Source: Nanobdellota archaeon | GTDB taxonomy: Archaea; Nanobdellota; Nanobdellia; Woesearchaeales; JAGLGH01 | Assembly (NCBI GenBank): GCA_023144115.1 | Contig: JAGLGH010000102.1 | Coordinates: 1-5,943 of the forward strand | Length of the DNA: 5,943 nucleotides | Direction: 5' to 3' | Part shown: positions 1-5,595 of the stretch, one piece after another | How the letters are laid out: every line of letters begins with the position of its first letter | Numbering within the stretch: position 1 is the first letter of the stretch | The notes under the pieces: model-generated | What the model was told of the DNA's origin: nothing | Database searches by the model: none | Seen by the model: only the letters and a program-made list of their open reading frames with translations | Translations under genes and position numbers: made by a program

Positions 1-15
1 CTAAAGGCGAAATCA

Positions 16-25
16 TTATAAATAT
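16..25 (+). promoter_or_regulatory. Archaeal TATA box of the methyltransferase gene
   Basis: The A/T-rich box TTATAAATAT is centred about 27 bp upstream of the ATG at 48. That spacing would place the transcription start at or next to that ATG, giving a leaderless mRNA. It supports the ATG at 48 over the in-frame ATG at 33, which lies only about 13 bp from the box and would fall upstream of the transcript. This is inferred from spacing and composition only. Confidence 0.6.
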
Positions 26-47
26 TTAATTTATGATTATCATTAAC

Positions 48-794
48 ATGACAAAAGAACAATTATATAAAAAATATGCTAAGTTCTATGATAAGGTATA
101 TTCAAAGAGAAAATATGATGAGGAAGTTAAGTTCATTAATTCTATTGTCAAAAATTTCAGAGTCAAAGGAAAAAATTTATTGGATATGGCTTGCGGCACA
201 GGAACTCATGCTAAAAAATTTGATGATAAGGGATTCCAAATTACAGGAGTTGATGTAAATTCTGAAATGTTAAAAATTGCCAAAAAGAAAACTAAGAAAG
301 TAAGTTTTATTAAGGGATCAATGCAGTCTTTCAAATCAAAGAAAAAATTTGATATTATTACTTGCTTGTTTACTGCAATAAACTATAACAAAAACATTTC
401 AGAATTAAAAACCACAATCAAGAATTTTTACAATCTTCTGAATAAAAATGGAATAGTGATTTTTGATTTAGGTTTAATCAAAGGAAAAGAAAATAAAAAA
501 ACTGGTGCTTTTTTTGATACTTATTCAGAAAAGAATTTACAGATTGCAAGAATTAGTCATTTGAGTCAATCAGGAGATAATCCAGATATTTACAATGCAA
601 ATTTTTTAATATTTATTAAAGATAAGGGAAAAGTTGACTTTGAAATTGACGAACACGAACTAGGCATATTTTCAGTAGAAGGAATTAAATCAATAATGGA
701 AAAAAATGGTTTCGACGTTAAGATTTATGACGACTTCTCTTTGAAAAAATATACAAAGAAGTCTAAAAGACCGATTTTTGTCGGACATAAATAA
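48..794 (+). CDS. Class I SAM-dependent methyltransferase, DesVI-like
   Basis: Predicted cytosolic 248-aa enzyme that transfers a methyl group from S-adenosylmethionine to an unidentified small substrate. The N-terminal YKKYAKFYDKVY helix is typical of this group. The glycine-rich SAM loop LLDMACGTGTHA lies at about residues 44-55. The acidic residue of GVDVNSEML, D69, should bind the SAM ribose. FDIITC-LFTAINY at 101-113 and LLNKNGIVIFDLG at about 130-142 are later core strands. The ACGTGTH motif, the CLFTAINY strand and the KRPIFVGHK tail recall the DesVI type sugar N,N-dimethyltransferases, but many relatives have no known substrate, so the reaction is left open. The ATG at 33 would add five residues (MIIIN); I prefer 48 because of the TATA spacing. 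The gene is AT-rich and lysine-rich. The next gene begins 73 bp downstream on the same strand, so they may share a transcript. Confidence 0.88.
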   Translation: MTKEQLYKKYAKFYDKVYSKRKYDEEVKFINSIVKNFRVKGKNLLDMACGTGTHAKKFDDKGFQITGVDVNSEMLKIAKKKTKKVSFIKGSMQSFKSKKKFDIITCLFTAINYNKNISELKTTIKNFYNLLNKNGIVIFDLGLIKGKENKKTGAFFDTYSEKNLQIARISHLSQSGDNPDIYNANFLIFIKDKGKVDFEIDEHELGIFSVEGIKSIMEKNGFDVKIYDDFSLKKYTKKSKRPIFVGHK

Positions 795-805
795 CTGGAT
801 TGTAA

Positions 806-821
806 AGTGAACTTGTTCACT
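806..821. repeat. Perfect 7-bp inverted repeat downstream of the methyltransferase
   Basis: The arms AGTGAAC (806-812) and GTTCACT (815-821) are exact reverse complements around a TT centre. As RNA this would fold with a CTTG tetraloop and a 6-bp stem. A second weak palindrome, CACA-6 nt-TGTG, follows at 828-841. The pair lies in the 73-bp gap before the next gene. It could be a 3' UTR hairpin or a protein-binding palindrome; no T-tract follows, so it does not look like an intrinsic terminator. Confidence 0.45.
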
Positions 822-867
822 ATCATTCACACTACGCTGTGCTCTTCGCCTAATCTTCATATTAATA

Positions 868-1227
868 ATGATAAATGTCAAACAAATCCTATTATGGGTT
901 AAAGGAGGTATTGCAAGCTTATCGCTTTATCTGTTGATGCGTTTTGTAATCAATCCTTTACTTGACTCAATGCGAATAAGTTCTGCAGGCCATATAATAA
1001 CAGAGATAATAAATGCACCTATTTTAATAGTTTCAATCCCCTTGCTTTTTCTTTACTCAATTATAGGTTTTGGACTAGATGCAGTATTTCATACAGGCAT
1101 AGGTTATGAATCTCTAAATGCATTTCCATTAGGTATTATATTTATGGAAGTTTTTAATTTATTTTATTTTTTCTTTATAGGAGTATTTATTGTCTGGATA
1201 TATGGCAACATCAAGAAAAGGAAATAA
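868..1227 (+). CDS. Small membrane protein of unknown function, three predicted helices
   Basis: I do not recognise this 119-aa protein. It is strongly hydrophobic, with likely membrane helices at about residues 12-32, 48-70 and 86-112. A basic KKRK tail suggests a cytoplasmic C-terminus, which would put the N-terminus outside if all three helices cross the membrane. There is no signal peptidase site and no obvious catalytic motif. The reading frame stays open upstream to about 811 but contains no ATG, GTG or TTG, so the ATG at 868 is the first usable start. No convincing TATA box lies 25 bp upstream, so it may be read through from the methyltransferase, 73 bp away. A GGAGG at 903-907 lies inside the gene (Lys-Gly-Gly codons) and is too far from any in-frame start to act as a ribosome binding site. 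Confidence 0.65.
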   Translation: MINVKQILLWVKGGIASLSLYLLMRFVINPLLDSMRISSAGHIITEIINAPILIVSIPLLFLYSIIGFGLDAVFHTGIGYESLNAFPLGIIFMEVFNLFYFFFIGVFIVWIYGNIKKRK

Positions 1228-1235
1228 GAGATAAG

Positions 1236-1243
1236 TTTATATA
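1236..1243 (+). promoter_or_regulatory. Archaeal TATA box TTTATATA
   Basis: This is a consensus-like archaeal TATA box just after the stop codon of the preceding gene. Its centre is about 24 bp from the ATG at 1263 and 27 bp from the ATG at 1266. It suggests that the following small gene has its own promoter and a leaderless mRNA, rather than depending on read-through. Confidence 0.7.
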
Positions 1244-1262
1244 CTACTCATCAGTTACAAGG

Positions 1263-1535
1263 ATGATGGGATCTTATCAATATCTGAGAAAATATGCTTA
1301 TGAAATAGACAATCAAAAGTTTGATTATAAATTGAATGAATACTTCACATATTTAACTGTGAAATACGTAACCAAGCCGACTTACAAATTGTTGGGAGGT
1401 AAGAGTAATCGAAAATTGTCAAAAACTGCTGCAGAAATAGCAGGTCTGGGAGTGCATGCATTAATGGCTACACCATTAAGTCTGGGTGTGTTTGCTTGGG
1501 CATGGTATGATCAACATAAAAATAAACAAAAATAG
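1263..1535 (+). CDS. Small protein of unknown function with one C-terminal membrane helix
   Basis: I do not recognise this 90-aa protein. The first half is soluble and rich in Tyr, Lys and Asn. Residues 57-82 form a hydrophobic Ala/Gly/Leu-rich stretch ending in FAWAWYD that could be a single membrane helix or a membrane-associated hairpin. The tail HKNKQK is basic, suggesting a cytoplasmic C-terminus. Two adjacent ATGs (1263 and 1266) are possible starts; the upstream TTTATATA box slightly favours 1266, which would drop one methionine. There is no catalytic motif. The gene is convergent with the minus-strand gene, and only 16 bp separate the two stop codons. Confidence 0.6.
   Translation: MMGSYQYLRKYAYEIDNQKFDYKLNEYFTYLTVKYVTKPTYKLLGGKSNRKLSKTAAEIAGLGVHALMATPLSLGVFAWAWYDQHKNKQK
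1514..1533 (-). terminator. Oligo-T terminator of the minus-strand gene
   Basis: On the minus strand the region just past the stop codon at 1552 reads as two T5 tracts separated by a short GTTTA spacer. Runs of T on the coding strand are the main known termination signal for archaeal RNA polymerase. The signal lies inside the last codons of the convergent plus-strand gene, where it encodes its Lys/Asn-rich tail. Confidence 0.5.
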
Positions 1536-1551
1536 TTCATTAAGTTATTTA

Positions 1552-2634
1552 TTAGCATCTATCTGAAAAATATTGCGCTACCCTTTGTTGAACAATTAAT
1601 GCACCCAATGGATTAACAATGCTTGTGTTAAGAGAGTCTAATAATCCATTATTCTCAAAAACTGTATCTATTTCTGTGTTGAGTTGACCATCCTCACCAT
1701 ATTTCTGGAAATGTGGTTTTCCCTCTTGATCAATCCCACCATAAGGCGCATGGTAATGCGGTAAAAACTGCATTGCTAATGCTATACAAAAATTAGCAGA
1801 CTTACAATATTTCTTTGCGACTGGTTCTGTTTTTGGAAAATCATGTTGAAGATTATCAGGATAATTATCAACTGGCATAAGTTCTTTAGCTATATAAATA
1901 TCATGCCCTTTGTTTTTCCACATACCAACTAATCTTGGAATCATAATCTGGTCTATTTTATTATCTTCAAGAGAATATAAATTCTGAACACATCTTTTCA
2001 ACCCTGCAGCTACAGTACCTTTGAAACCAGTATCCACTAGTAGAAATCTTTCTCCTCTTTGGATTGCTATATCATTAATTCTATAACTGGCTAAAAATTG
2101 ACTAACTAATTGTCTTGATTCTACTTCTGAATCATAATATCTACCAAATTTTTGGTATACTGTTTGCAACTTCTCTAATTCATCCCCAGATTCAATAGTG
2201 CTATAGTCATCAATTAATTCTTTGGGAAATGGTTTTGGAGTTTTAATAGCTAAATCACTAATTAGCATTTTTGATCCTGGAAATAGAACTGCTTTATCTT
2301 TGATGCTTTTAGTTCCTGAATTTATCCTAAATGCATCATATAATGGTTCAGCATCACGACCAGCAAATAATATGTTATAATCTGAATAATGTTCGCCGAT
2401 ATGATTGACCAATTTGGCAATAATTGGTAATAATACTTCCAATTCTATAGCAATTGTAACTGACTCTTTAAGACACTGTACAGAAGAAGAGTTGTTATGA
2501 TAATGTTCCATAATTATTGCAGCTTCTTCAATTTCCTCATTTCTAAATTGCATAACTTCTTCTGGCTCAGGTCTGCAATTACCTTGTAGAATCTCTACTA
2601 TTCTATCAAGATTGCTTTTAGTCGATGAGATCAT
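1552..2634 (-). CDS. Conserved-looking protein of unknown function with GRDAEPLYD and VDTGFKGT motifs
   Basis: I cannot assign this soluble 360-aa protein with confidence. Strand NILF runs into GRDAEPLYD (residues 92-100), followed by PGSKM (119-123), a hydrophobic strand into the glycine loop LLVDTGFKGT (198-207), and a late HYHAPYGG segment (293-300). The order 'RD-x-x-P/L-Y, then Ser-Lys/Arg, then VDxGxxGT' recalls the HAD-like COG5610 proteins found with polysaccharide genes. The VDTGFKGT loop could also be a phosphoribosyltransferase-type phosphate loop. Both readings are speculative. No signal peptide or membrane helix is seen. The reading frame extends upstream to a GTG at 2682 (376 aa), but the ATG at 2634 lies about 26 bp from a minus-strand TATA box, so I prefer 2634. 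The gene is convergent with a small membrane gene and divergent from the HAD phosphatase. Confidence 0.8.
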   Translation of the reverse strand: MISSTKSNLDRIVEILQGNCRPEPEEVMQFRNEEIEEAAIIMEHYHNNSSSVQCLKESVTIAIELEVLLPIIAKLVNHIGEHYSDYNILFAGRDAEPLYDAFRINSGTKSIKDKAVLFPGSKMLISDLAIKTPKPFPKELIDDYSTIESGDELEKLQTVYQKFGRYYDSEVESRQLVSQFLASYRINDIAIQRGERFLLVDTGFKGTVAAGLKRCVQNLYSLEDNKIDQIMIPRLVGMWKNKGHDIYIAKELMPVDNYPDNLQHDFPKTEPVAKKYCKSANFCIALAMQFLPHYHAPYGGIDQEGKPHFQKYGEDGQLNTEIDTVFENNGLLDSLNTSIVNPLGALIVQQRVAQYFSDRC

Positions 2635-2655
2635 GAAAGTCAGTGTTGCATAGCC

Positions 2656-2665
2656 ATTTATAAAT
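2656..2665 (-). promoter_or_regulatory. Minus-strand TATA box that decides the start of the unknown gene
   Basis: The palindromic box ATTTATAAAT is centred 26 bp upstream of the minus-strand ATG at 2634. This is the spacing expected for a leaderless archaeal transcript. If it is the promoter, the longer GTG-initiated form from 2682 cannot be made, because that start would lie upstream of the transcript. No comparable box lies 25 bp upstream of the GTG. Confidence 0.6.
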
Positions 2666-2753
2666 TTTTCTCTCTTTACCACAATCTAGGGACTAATCAA
2701 TAATGACAGCACCTAAAGCACATTACAGAAGGACATTCTTATAAGCCAGATGT

Positions 2754-2808
2754 TTTGTTCAATTTTTGATATGCTAAAAAGTAGAAGGGGCAATATTATT
2801 TGAACAAA
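2754..2808. repeat. 9-bp inverted repeat in the divergent intergenic region
   Basis: The arms TTTGTTCAA (2754-2762) and TTGAACAAA (2800-2808) are perfect reverse complements separated by 37 nt. The right arm ends 4 bp before the TATA box of the HAD phosphatase gene. The placement suits an operator bound by a dimer or by two dimers with looping, but chance is not excluded in such AT-rich DNA. Confidence 0.4.
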
Positions 2809-2812
2809 TAGA

Positions 2813-2820
2813 TTTATTAA
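2813..2820 (+). promoter_or_regulatory. TATA box of the HAD phosphatase gene
   Basis: The box TTTATTAA is centred about 29 bp upstream of the ATG at 2846. The same 10-mer, GATTTATTAA, occurs at 3655-3664 at nearly the same distance upstream of the ABCE1 start, which supports its being a promoter element. Confidence 0.5.
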
Positions 2821-2845
2821 TTATGTGAGATTTCAAGAAATTAAG

Positions 2846-3481
2846 ATGTCACAAAGTTTTAATTTTGATGCAGTAGTATATTTTCCCTGGGCTAGATTTA
2901 TAAGAAAATCTTTAGCTATACCTCATTTTTCAGTTAAAGATATTAGTAAAATATATCCACAAAAGCTAAAAGAATGTGGGTTTAAAGGATTAGTTTTTGA
3001 TAAAGACAATACTCTAACAGCACCATATGTAAATGAGATATATCCGACTATTCAAGAAGCATTTGCACAATATCAGTCAGTATATGGAAATCAAATTATT
3101 ATAATGTCTAATTCTGCAGGTACTCGAGATGATAAGGATTATAAAGATGCAATTCAAATTGAAAGAGATTTAGGTATTCTGGTTTTGAGACATAATAGAA
3201 AAAAACCAGGTGGACTGGATTCAGTTCTAAATTATTTCAATTGTAAATCTGAAGAATTAGTGATGTTTGGTGACAGAATTTTTACAGACATTGTTTTTGG
3301 AAATAGATATGGTATGCTAACAGTTCATACTGCTTTATTAACTGAAGAAGGAGATAATAAAGCAGCTGCAAAAGTTAGAAGATATGAATTGCCTCTTATT
3401 AAGGAATTGATAAATTCAGGTAAAACTGCACCTAATCATCCTATGTATAAATCAGAAATTTGTTTGGAAAGACTGTTGTAA
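2846..3481 (+). CDS. HAD-superfamily phosphatase, Gep4/YqeG family (phosphatidylglycerophosphate phosphatase-like)
   Basis: Predicted 211-aa HAD-fold phosphatase. Motif I is VFDKDNT with nucleophile D52 and acid/base D54; motif II is MSNSAG with S88; motif III is RKKPGG with K120; motif IV is FGDRIFTD with D143 and D148. All catalytic residues are present. The sequence follows the Gep4 pattern closely: KSLAIPHF before the catalytic strand, DKDNTLTAP, SNSAG, DKDYKDA, VLRHNRKKPG, GDRIFTDI and FGNxxG. Gep4 in yeast dephosphorylates phosphatidylglycerophosphate at the mitochondrial membrane. In an archaeon the equivalent substrate would be archaetidylglycerol phosphate, an inference. There is no membrane helix; the N-terminal aromatic VVYFPWARF may associate with the membrane. 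A GTG at 2825 would add seven residues; the ATG at 2846 fits both the TATA spacing and the N-terminal length of Gep4. The last ~35 residues extend beyond the yeast protein. Confidence 0.88.
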   Translation: MSQSFNFDAVVYFPWARFIRKSLAIPHFSVKDISKIYPQKLKECGFKGLVFDKDNTLTAPYVNEIYPTIQEAFAQYQSVYGNQIIIMSNSAGTRDDKDYKDAIQIERDLGILVLRHNRKKPGGLDSVLNYFNCKSEELVMFGDRIFTDIVFGNRYGMLTVHTALLTEEGDNKAAAKVRRYELPLIKELINSGKTAPNHPMYKSEICLERLL

Positions 3482-3687
3482 AACTAATCTTACCCTTATT
3501 TCTAAACAACCTAACCTTTCAAGATTAAGGAGAACTAAAACCACCTCTGAAAAAATCCACATCTATAAAAATATTAAGGTATAATAAGCAAGTTGTAGCT
3601 AAAGTATAATCTATATTAAGACAAACCAGACTTCCTACTTATTTTATATAGAAAGATTTATTAAAAACAGTCAAATATCTTTCAATC
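3482..3687. other. Intergenic region upstream of ABCE1
   Basis: These 206 bases are AT-rich, and I see no gene in them. A 7-bp inverted repeat, TAATCTT (3485-3491) and AAGATTA (3521-3527), follows the phosphatase stop codon and might form a loose 3' UTR stem. The last 45 bases hold the ABCE1 promoter candidates. No clear oligo-T terminator for the phosphatase gene is visible. Confidence 0.5.
3643..3664 (+). promoter_or_regulatory. Two TATA-box candidates of the ABCE1 gene
   Basis: TTTATATA (3643-3650) is the better consensus and would start transcription near 3672, giving a leader of about 16 nt. TTTATTAA (3657-3664) is centred 27 bp before the ATG and would give a leaderless mRNA. No GGAGG-like site precedes the ATG, which favours the second box or leaderless initiation. 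AAAGAT (3652-3657) and ATCTTT (3677-3682) form an inverted pair around the second box. Confidence 0.55.
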
Positions 3688-5445
3688 ATGACAAGAATAG
3701 CAGTAGTTGACAAGTCAAAGTGCAATCATGTGAAATGCAGTGACTTGTGCATGAAATTATGCCCTGTGAACAGGAGTGGAGGCAATTGCATTGTTCTGGG
3801 CGAAGATAAGAAGATTGTAATAGATGAAAAACTCTGCACTGGCTGCGGAATATGCGTCAATAGATGCCCTTTTGAAGCTATATCCATAATAAACCTTCCA
3901 GGAGAAATGGATAGCCAGCCAATCCACCAGTATGGGAGGAACGGATTCCATCTCTACAATATTCCTGTGCCAAAATTCGGCAAGGTTGTGGGAATAATAG
4001 GGAGGAATGGCATTGGGAAATCTACTGCTATCAAGATTCTTGCAGGCCTGATTAAGCCGAATATGGGAGATTGGCAAAAAAATGATTCAAGCTGGGATGA
4101 TATGATAGCTTATTTCAAGGGTACAGAGGCACAGGGATTTTTTGAGAAAGTAAGAGACAGCCAAATCAAGATATCATATAAACCTCAGCAGGTTGACCTT
4201 ATTCCTGAAGCACATGACGGCACAGTAAAAGAGCTTCTCTTGAAAGCTGATGAAAAAGGCGAGCTTGAGAAGATGGCAAAAGAGCTGGAACTTGAAAAAG
4301 TGCTTGACAGGAATATAAAAGACATATCTGGAGGCGAACTGCAGAGAGTTGCGATTGCAGCAACAGTGCTGAAAAAAGCAAATGTCTATTTCTTTGATGA
4401 ACCAACATCATATCTTGACATAAAGCAGAGGCTTAAGGTATCAAAATTCATAAGGTCGCTTGCAAATCCAGAGACAGCAGTCATGGTCATTGAGCATGAC
4501 CTTATCATACTTGATTATATGGCTGATCTTATTCACCTGATGTATGGTAAGGAAGCATGCTATGGGATTGTCAGCCAGCCAAAAAGCACAAGAGCAGGTA
4601 TAAACATCTATCTTGGCGGATACATGAAAGATGAGAATGTCAGGTTCAGAGACCATGTAATTAAATTTGAGTCAAGAGAGCCTGTAAAAATGATAAAACA
4701 GAATCTGCTTACAAGCTGGAAGGATATTGAAGTGAAGCTGGGGAGTTTCCAGCTAAAGGCTCCTAAAGGGGAGATATACAATAATCAGGTTGCAGGCATA
4801 CTTGGAACAAATGGCATAGGAAAGACATCATTTGTCAAGATTCTCGCAGAAGTCATTAAAGCAGATAAGGGAGAAATAAGCGAAAAAGTAAAGGTCAGCT
4901 ATAAGCCTCAGTATATTGATACTGGCTCTGAAGAACTGGTTATGGTTGCTATCAAAGAAGCTATCAAGAAATACAATGCAGCAATAGTCAAGCCATTAGA
5001 GCTGAAACCACTTTTGACAAAGAAGCTGAATGAGTTATCAGGTGGGGAACTCCAGAGAGTTGCGATAGCAGAGTGCCTTGCCAAGGATGCGGATCTATAT
5101 TTATTAGATGAACCATCTGCATATCTGGATGTAGAGCAAAGGCTTAAGGTATCAAAGATAATAAGAGATGTAATGGAATTAAGGCAGGCAAGCGCACTGG
5201 TTGTTGACCATGATATTCTTTTCATAGACTACCTAAGCACAAGCCTGATTGTCTTTGACGGTGTGCCAGCTGAAAGTGGTATGGCGCATGGACCTTTTGA
5301 GATGTCTGAAGGCATGAACATGTTCCTCAAGGATCTTAACATGACATTCAGAAGAGATGAAGAGACAAAAAGACCAAGAACAAACAAGCCTGATTCTGTT
5401 ATGGATAGGAAGCAGAAGAGTGAAGGAAAGTTGTATTATGTCTGA
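3688..5445 (+). CDS. abce1: ABCE1/Rli1 ribosome-recycling ATPase
   Basis: A cytosolic iron-sulfur twin-ATPase that splits ribosomes into subunits after termination, working with aRF1 or aPelota in archaea. The 585-aa length is normal. The N-terminal ferredoxin-like domain has cysteines C12, C17, C21, C25 and C50, C53, C56, C60, enough for two [4Fe-4S] clusters. NBD1 has Walker A GRNGIGKST (105-113), the family-specific helix-loop-helix insert (about 137-155), Q-loop KPQQ (165-168), signature ISGGELQR (213-220), Walker B with FFDEPTSYLD (235-244) and H270. NBD2 has GTNGIGKTS (373-381), KPQY (406-409), LSGGELQR (450-457), LLDEPSAYLD (472-481) and H508. The C-terminal hinge RPRTNKPDSVMDRKQKSEG is intact. 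Nothing is missing, so it should be active. The gene is richer in G+C than its neighbours, as a highly expressed housekeeping gene may be. The start is clear: the ferredoxin domain begins at once. Confidence 0.98.
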   Translation: MTRIAVVDKSKCNHVKCSDLCMKLCPVNRSGGNCIVLGEDKKIVIDEKLCTGCGICVNRCPFEAISIINLPGEMDSQPIHQYGRNGFHLYNIPVPKFGKVVGIIGRNGIGKSTAIKILAGLIKPNMGDWQKNDSSWDDMIAYFKGTEAQGFFEKVRDSQIKISYKPQQVDLIPEAHDGTVKELLLKADEKGELEKMAKELELEKVLDRNIKDISGGELQRVAIAATVLKKANVYFFDEPTSYLDIKQRLKVSKFIRSLANPETAVMVIEHDLIILDYMADLIHLMYGKEACYGIVSQPKSTRAGINIYLGGYMKDENVRFRDHVIKFESREPVKMIKQNLLTSWKDIEVKLGSFQLKAPKGEIYNNQVAGILGTNGIGKTSFVKILAEVIKADKGEISEKVKVSYKPQYIDTGSEELVMVAIKEAIKKYNAAIVKPLELKPLLTKKLNELSGGELQRVAIAECLAKDADLYLLDEPSAYLDVEQRLKVSKIIRDVMELRQASALVVDHDILFIDYLSTSLIVFDGVPAESGMAHGPFEMSEGMNMFLKDLNMTFRRDEETKRPRTNKPDSVMDRKQKSEGKLYYV

Positions 5446-5464
5446 TTTTTCTTAAGTCTATTTT
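5446..5464 (+). terminator. Oligo-T terminator of ABCE1
   Basis: A T5 run follows the TGA stop directly (5446-5450), and a T4 run follows at 5461-5464. Clustered T-tracts without a required hairpin are the usual archaeal termination signal. Confidence 0.5.
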
Positions 5465-5498
5465 CTGACTTTACACTGTATGAGTTAAGTTCCCACAA

Positions 5499-5542
5499 TA
5501 TCTTTATAACTCTAAAGTAGCAAAGATAGTAATCTTTAAATA
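5499..5542 (+). promoter_or_regulatory. Promoter with repeated ATCTTT half-sites upstream of the last gene
   Basis: Two TATA-like boxes are visible: TTTATAAC (5503-5510) and TTTAAATA (5535-5542). They are interleaved with three copies of one half-site: TATCTTT (5499-5505), AAAGATA inverted (5522-5528) and ATCTTT (5532-5537). The second and third copies form a compact 6-4-6 palindrome that overlaps the proximal TATA box, a typical place for an archaeal repressor. Transcription from the proximal box would give a leader of about 30 nt, unlike the apparently leaderless genes elsewhere in the window. Confidence 0.4.
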
Positions 5543-5595
5543 CTCATTGAAATTCTCTTTGGTGAATAGCAAATATATGCCAGGGAAGTAGAAAA

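Noticed and set aside
690..881. Minus-strand reading frame across the end of the methyltransferase
   Set aside because: It overlaps the conserved C-terminus of a well-supported gene on the other strand and encodes nothing recognisable.
903..907. Perfect GGAGG Shine-Dalgarno-like motif
   Set aside because: It lies inside the small membrane protein gene as part of Lys-Gly-Gly codons, and the next in-frame ATG (937) is about 30 bases away, too far for ribosome binding.
1587..1597. Palindrome TTGTTGAACAA similar to the intergenic inverted repeat
   Set aside because: It falls within the coding end of the minus-strand gene, where it encodes part of IVQQRV, and is short enough to arise by chance.
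3485..3527. TAATCTT/AAGATTA as a terminator of the phosphatase gene
   Set aside because: The 7-bp arms are 29 nt apart, AT-rich and not followed by a T-tract, so the structure would be weak; it is noted only as part of the intergenic region.
3757..5225. Four minus-strand reading frames opposite ABCE1
   Set aside because: They are antisense to a full-length, motif-complete ABCE1 gene and have no promoter or recognisable product.
5577..5591. ATG at 5577 as an upstream mini-frame (MPGK, then stop)
   Set aside because: It has four codons, is out of frame with the following gene and lacks any supporting signal; a regulatory leader peptide cannot be argued from this alone.
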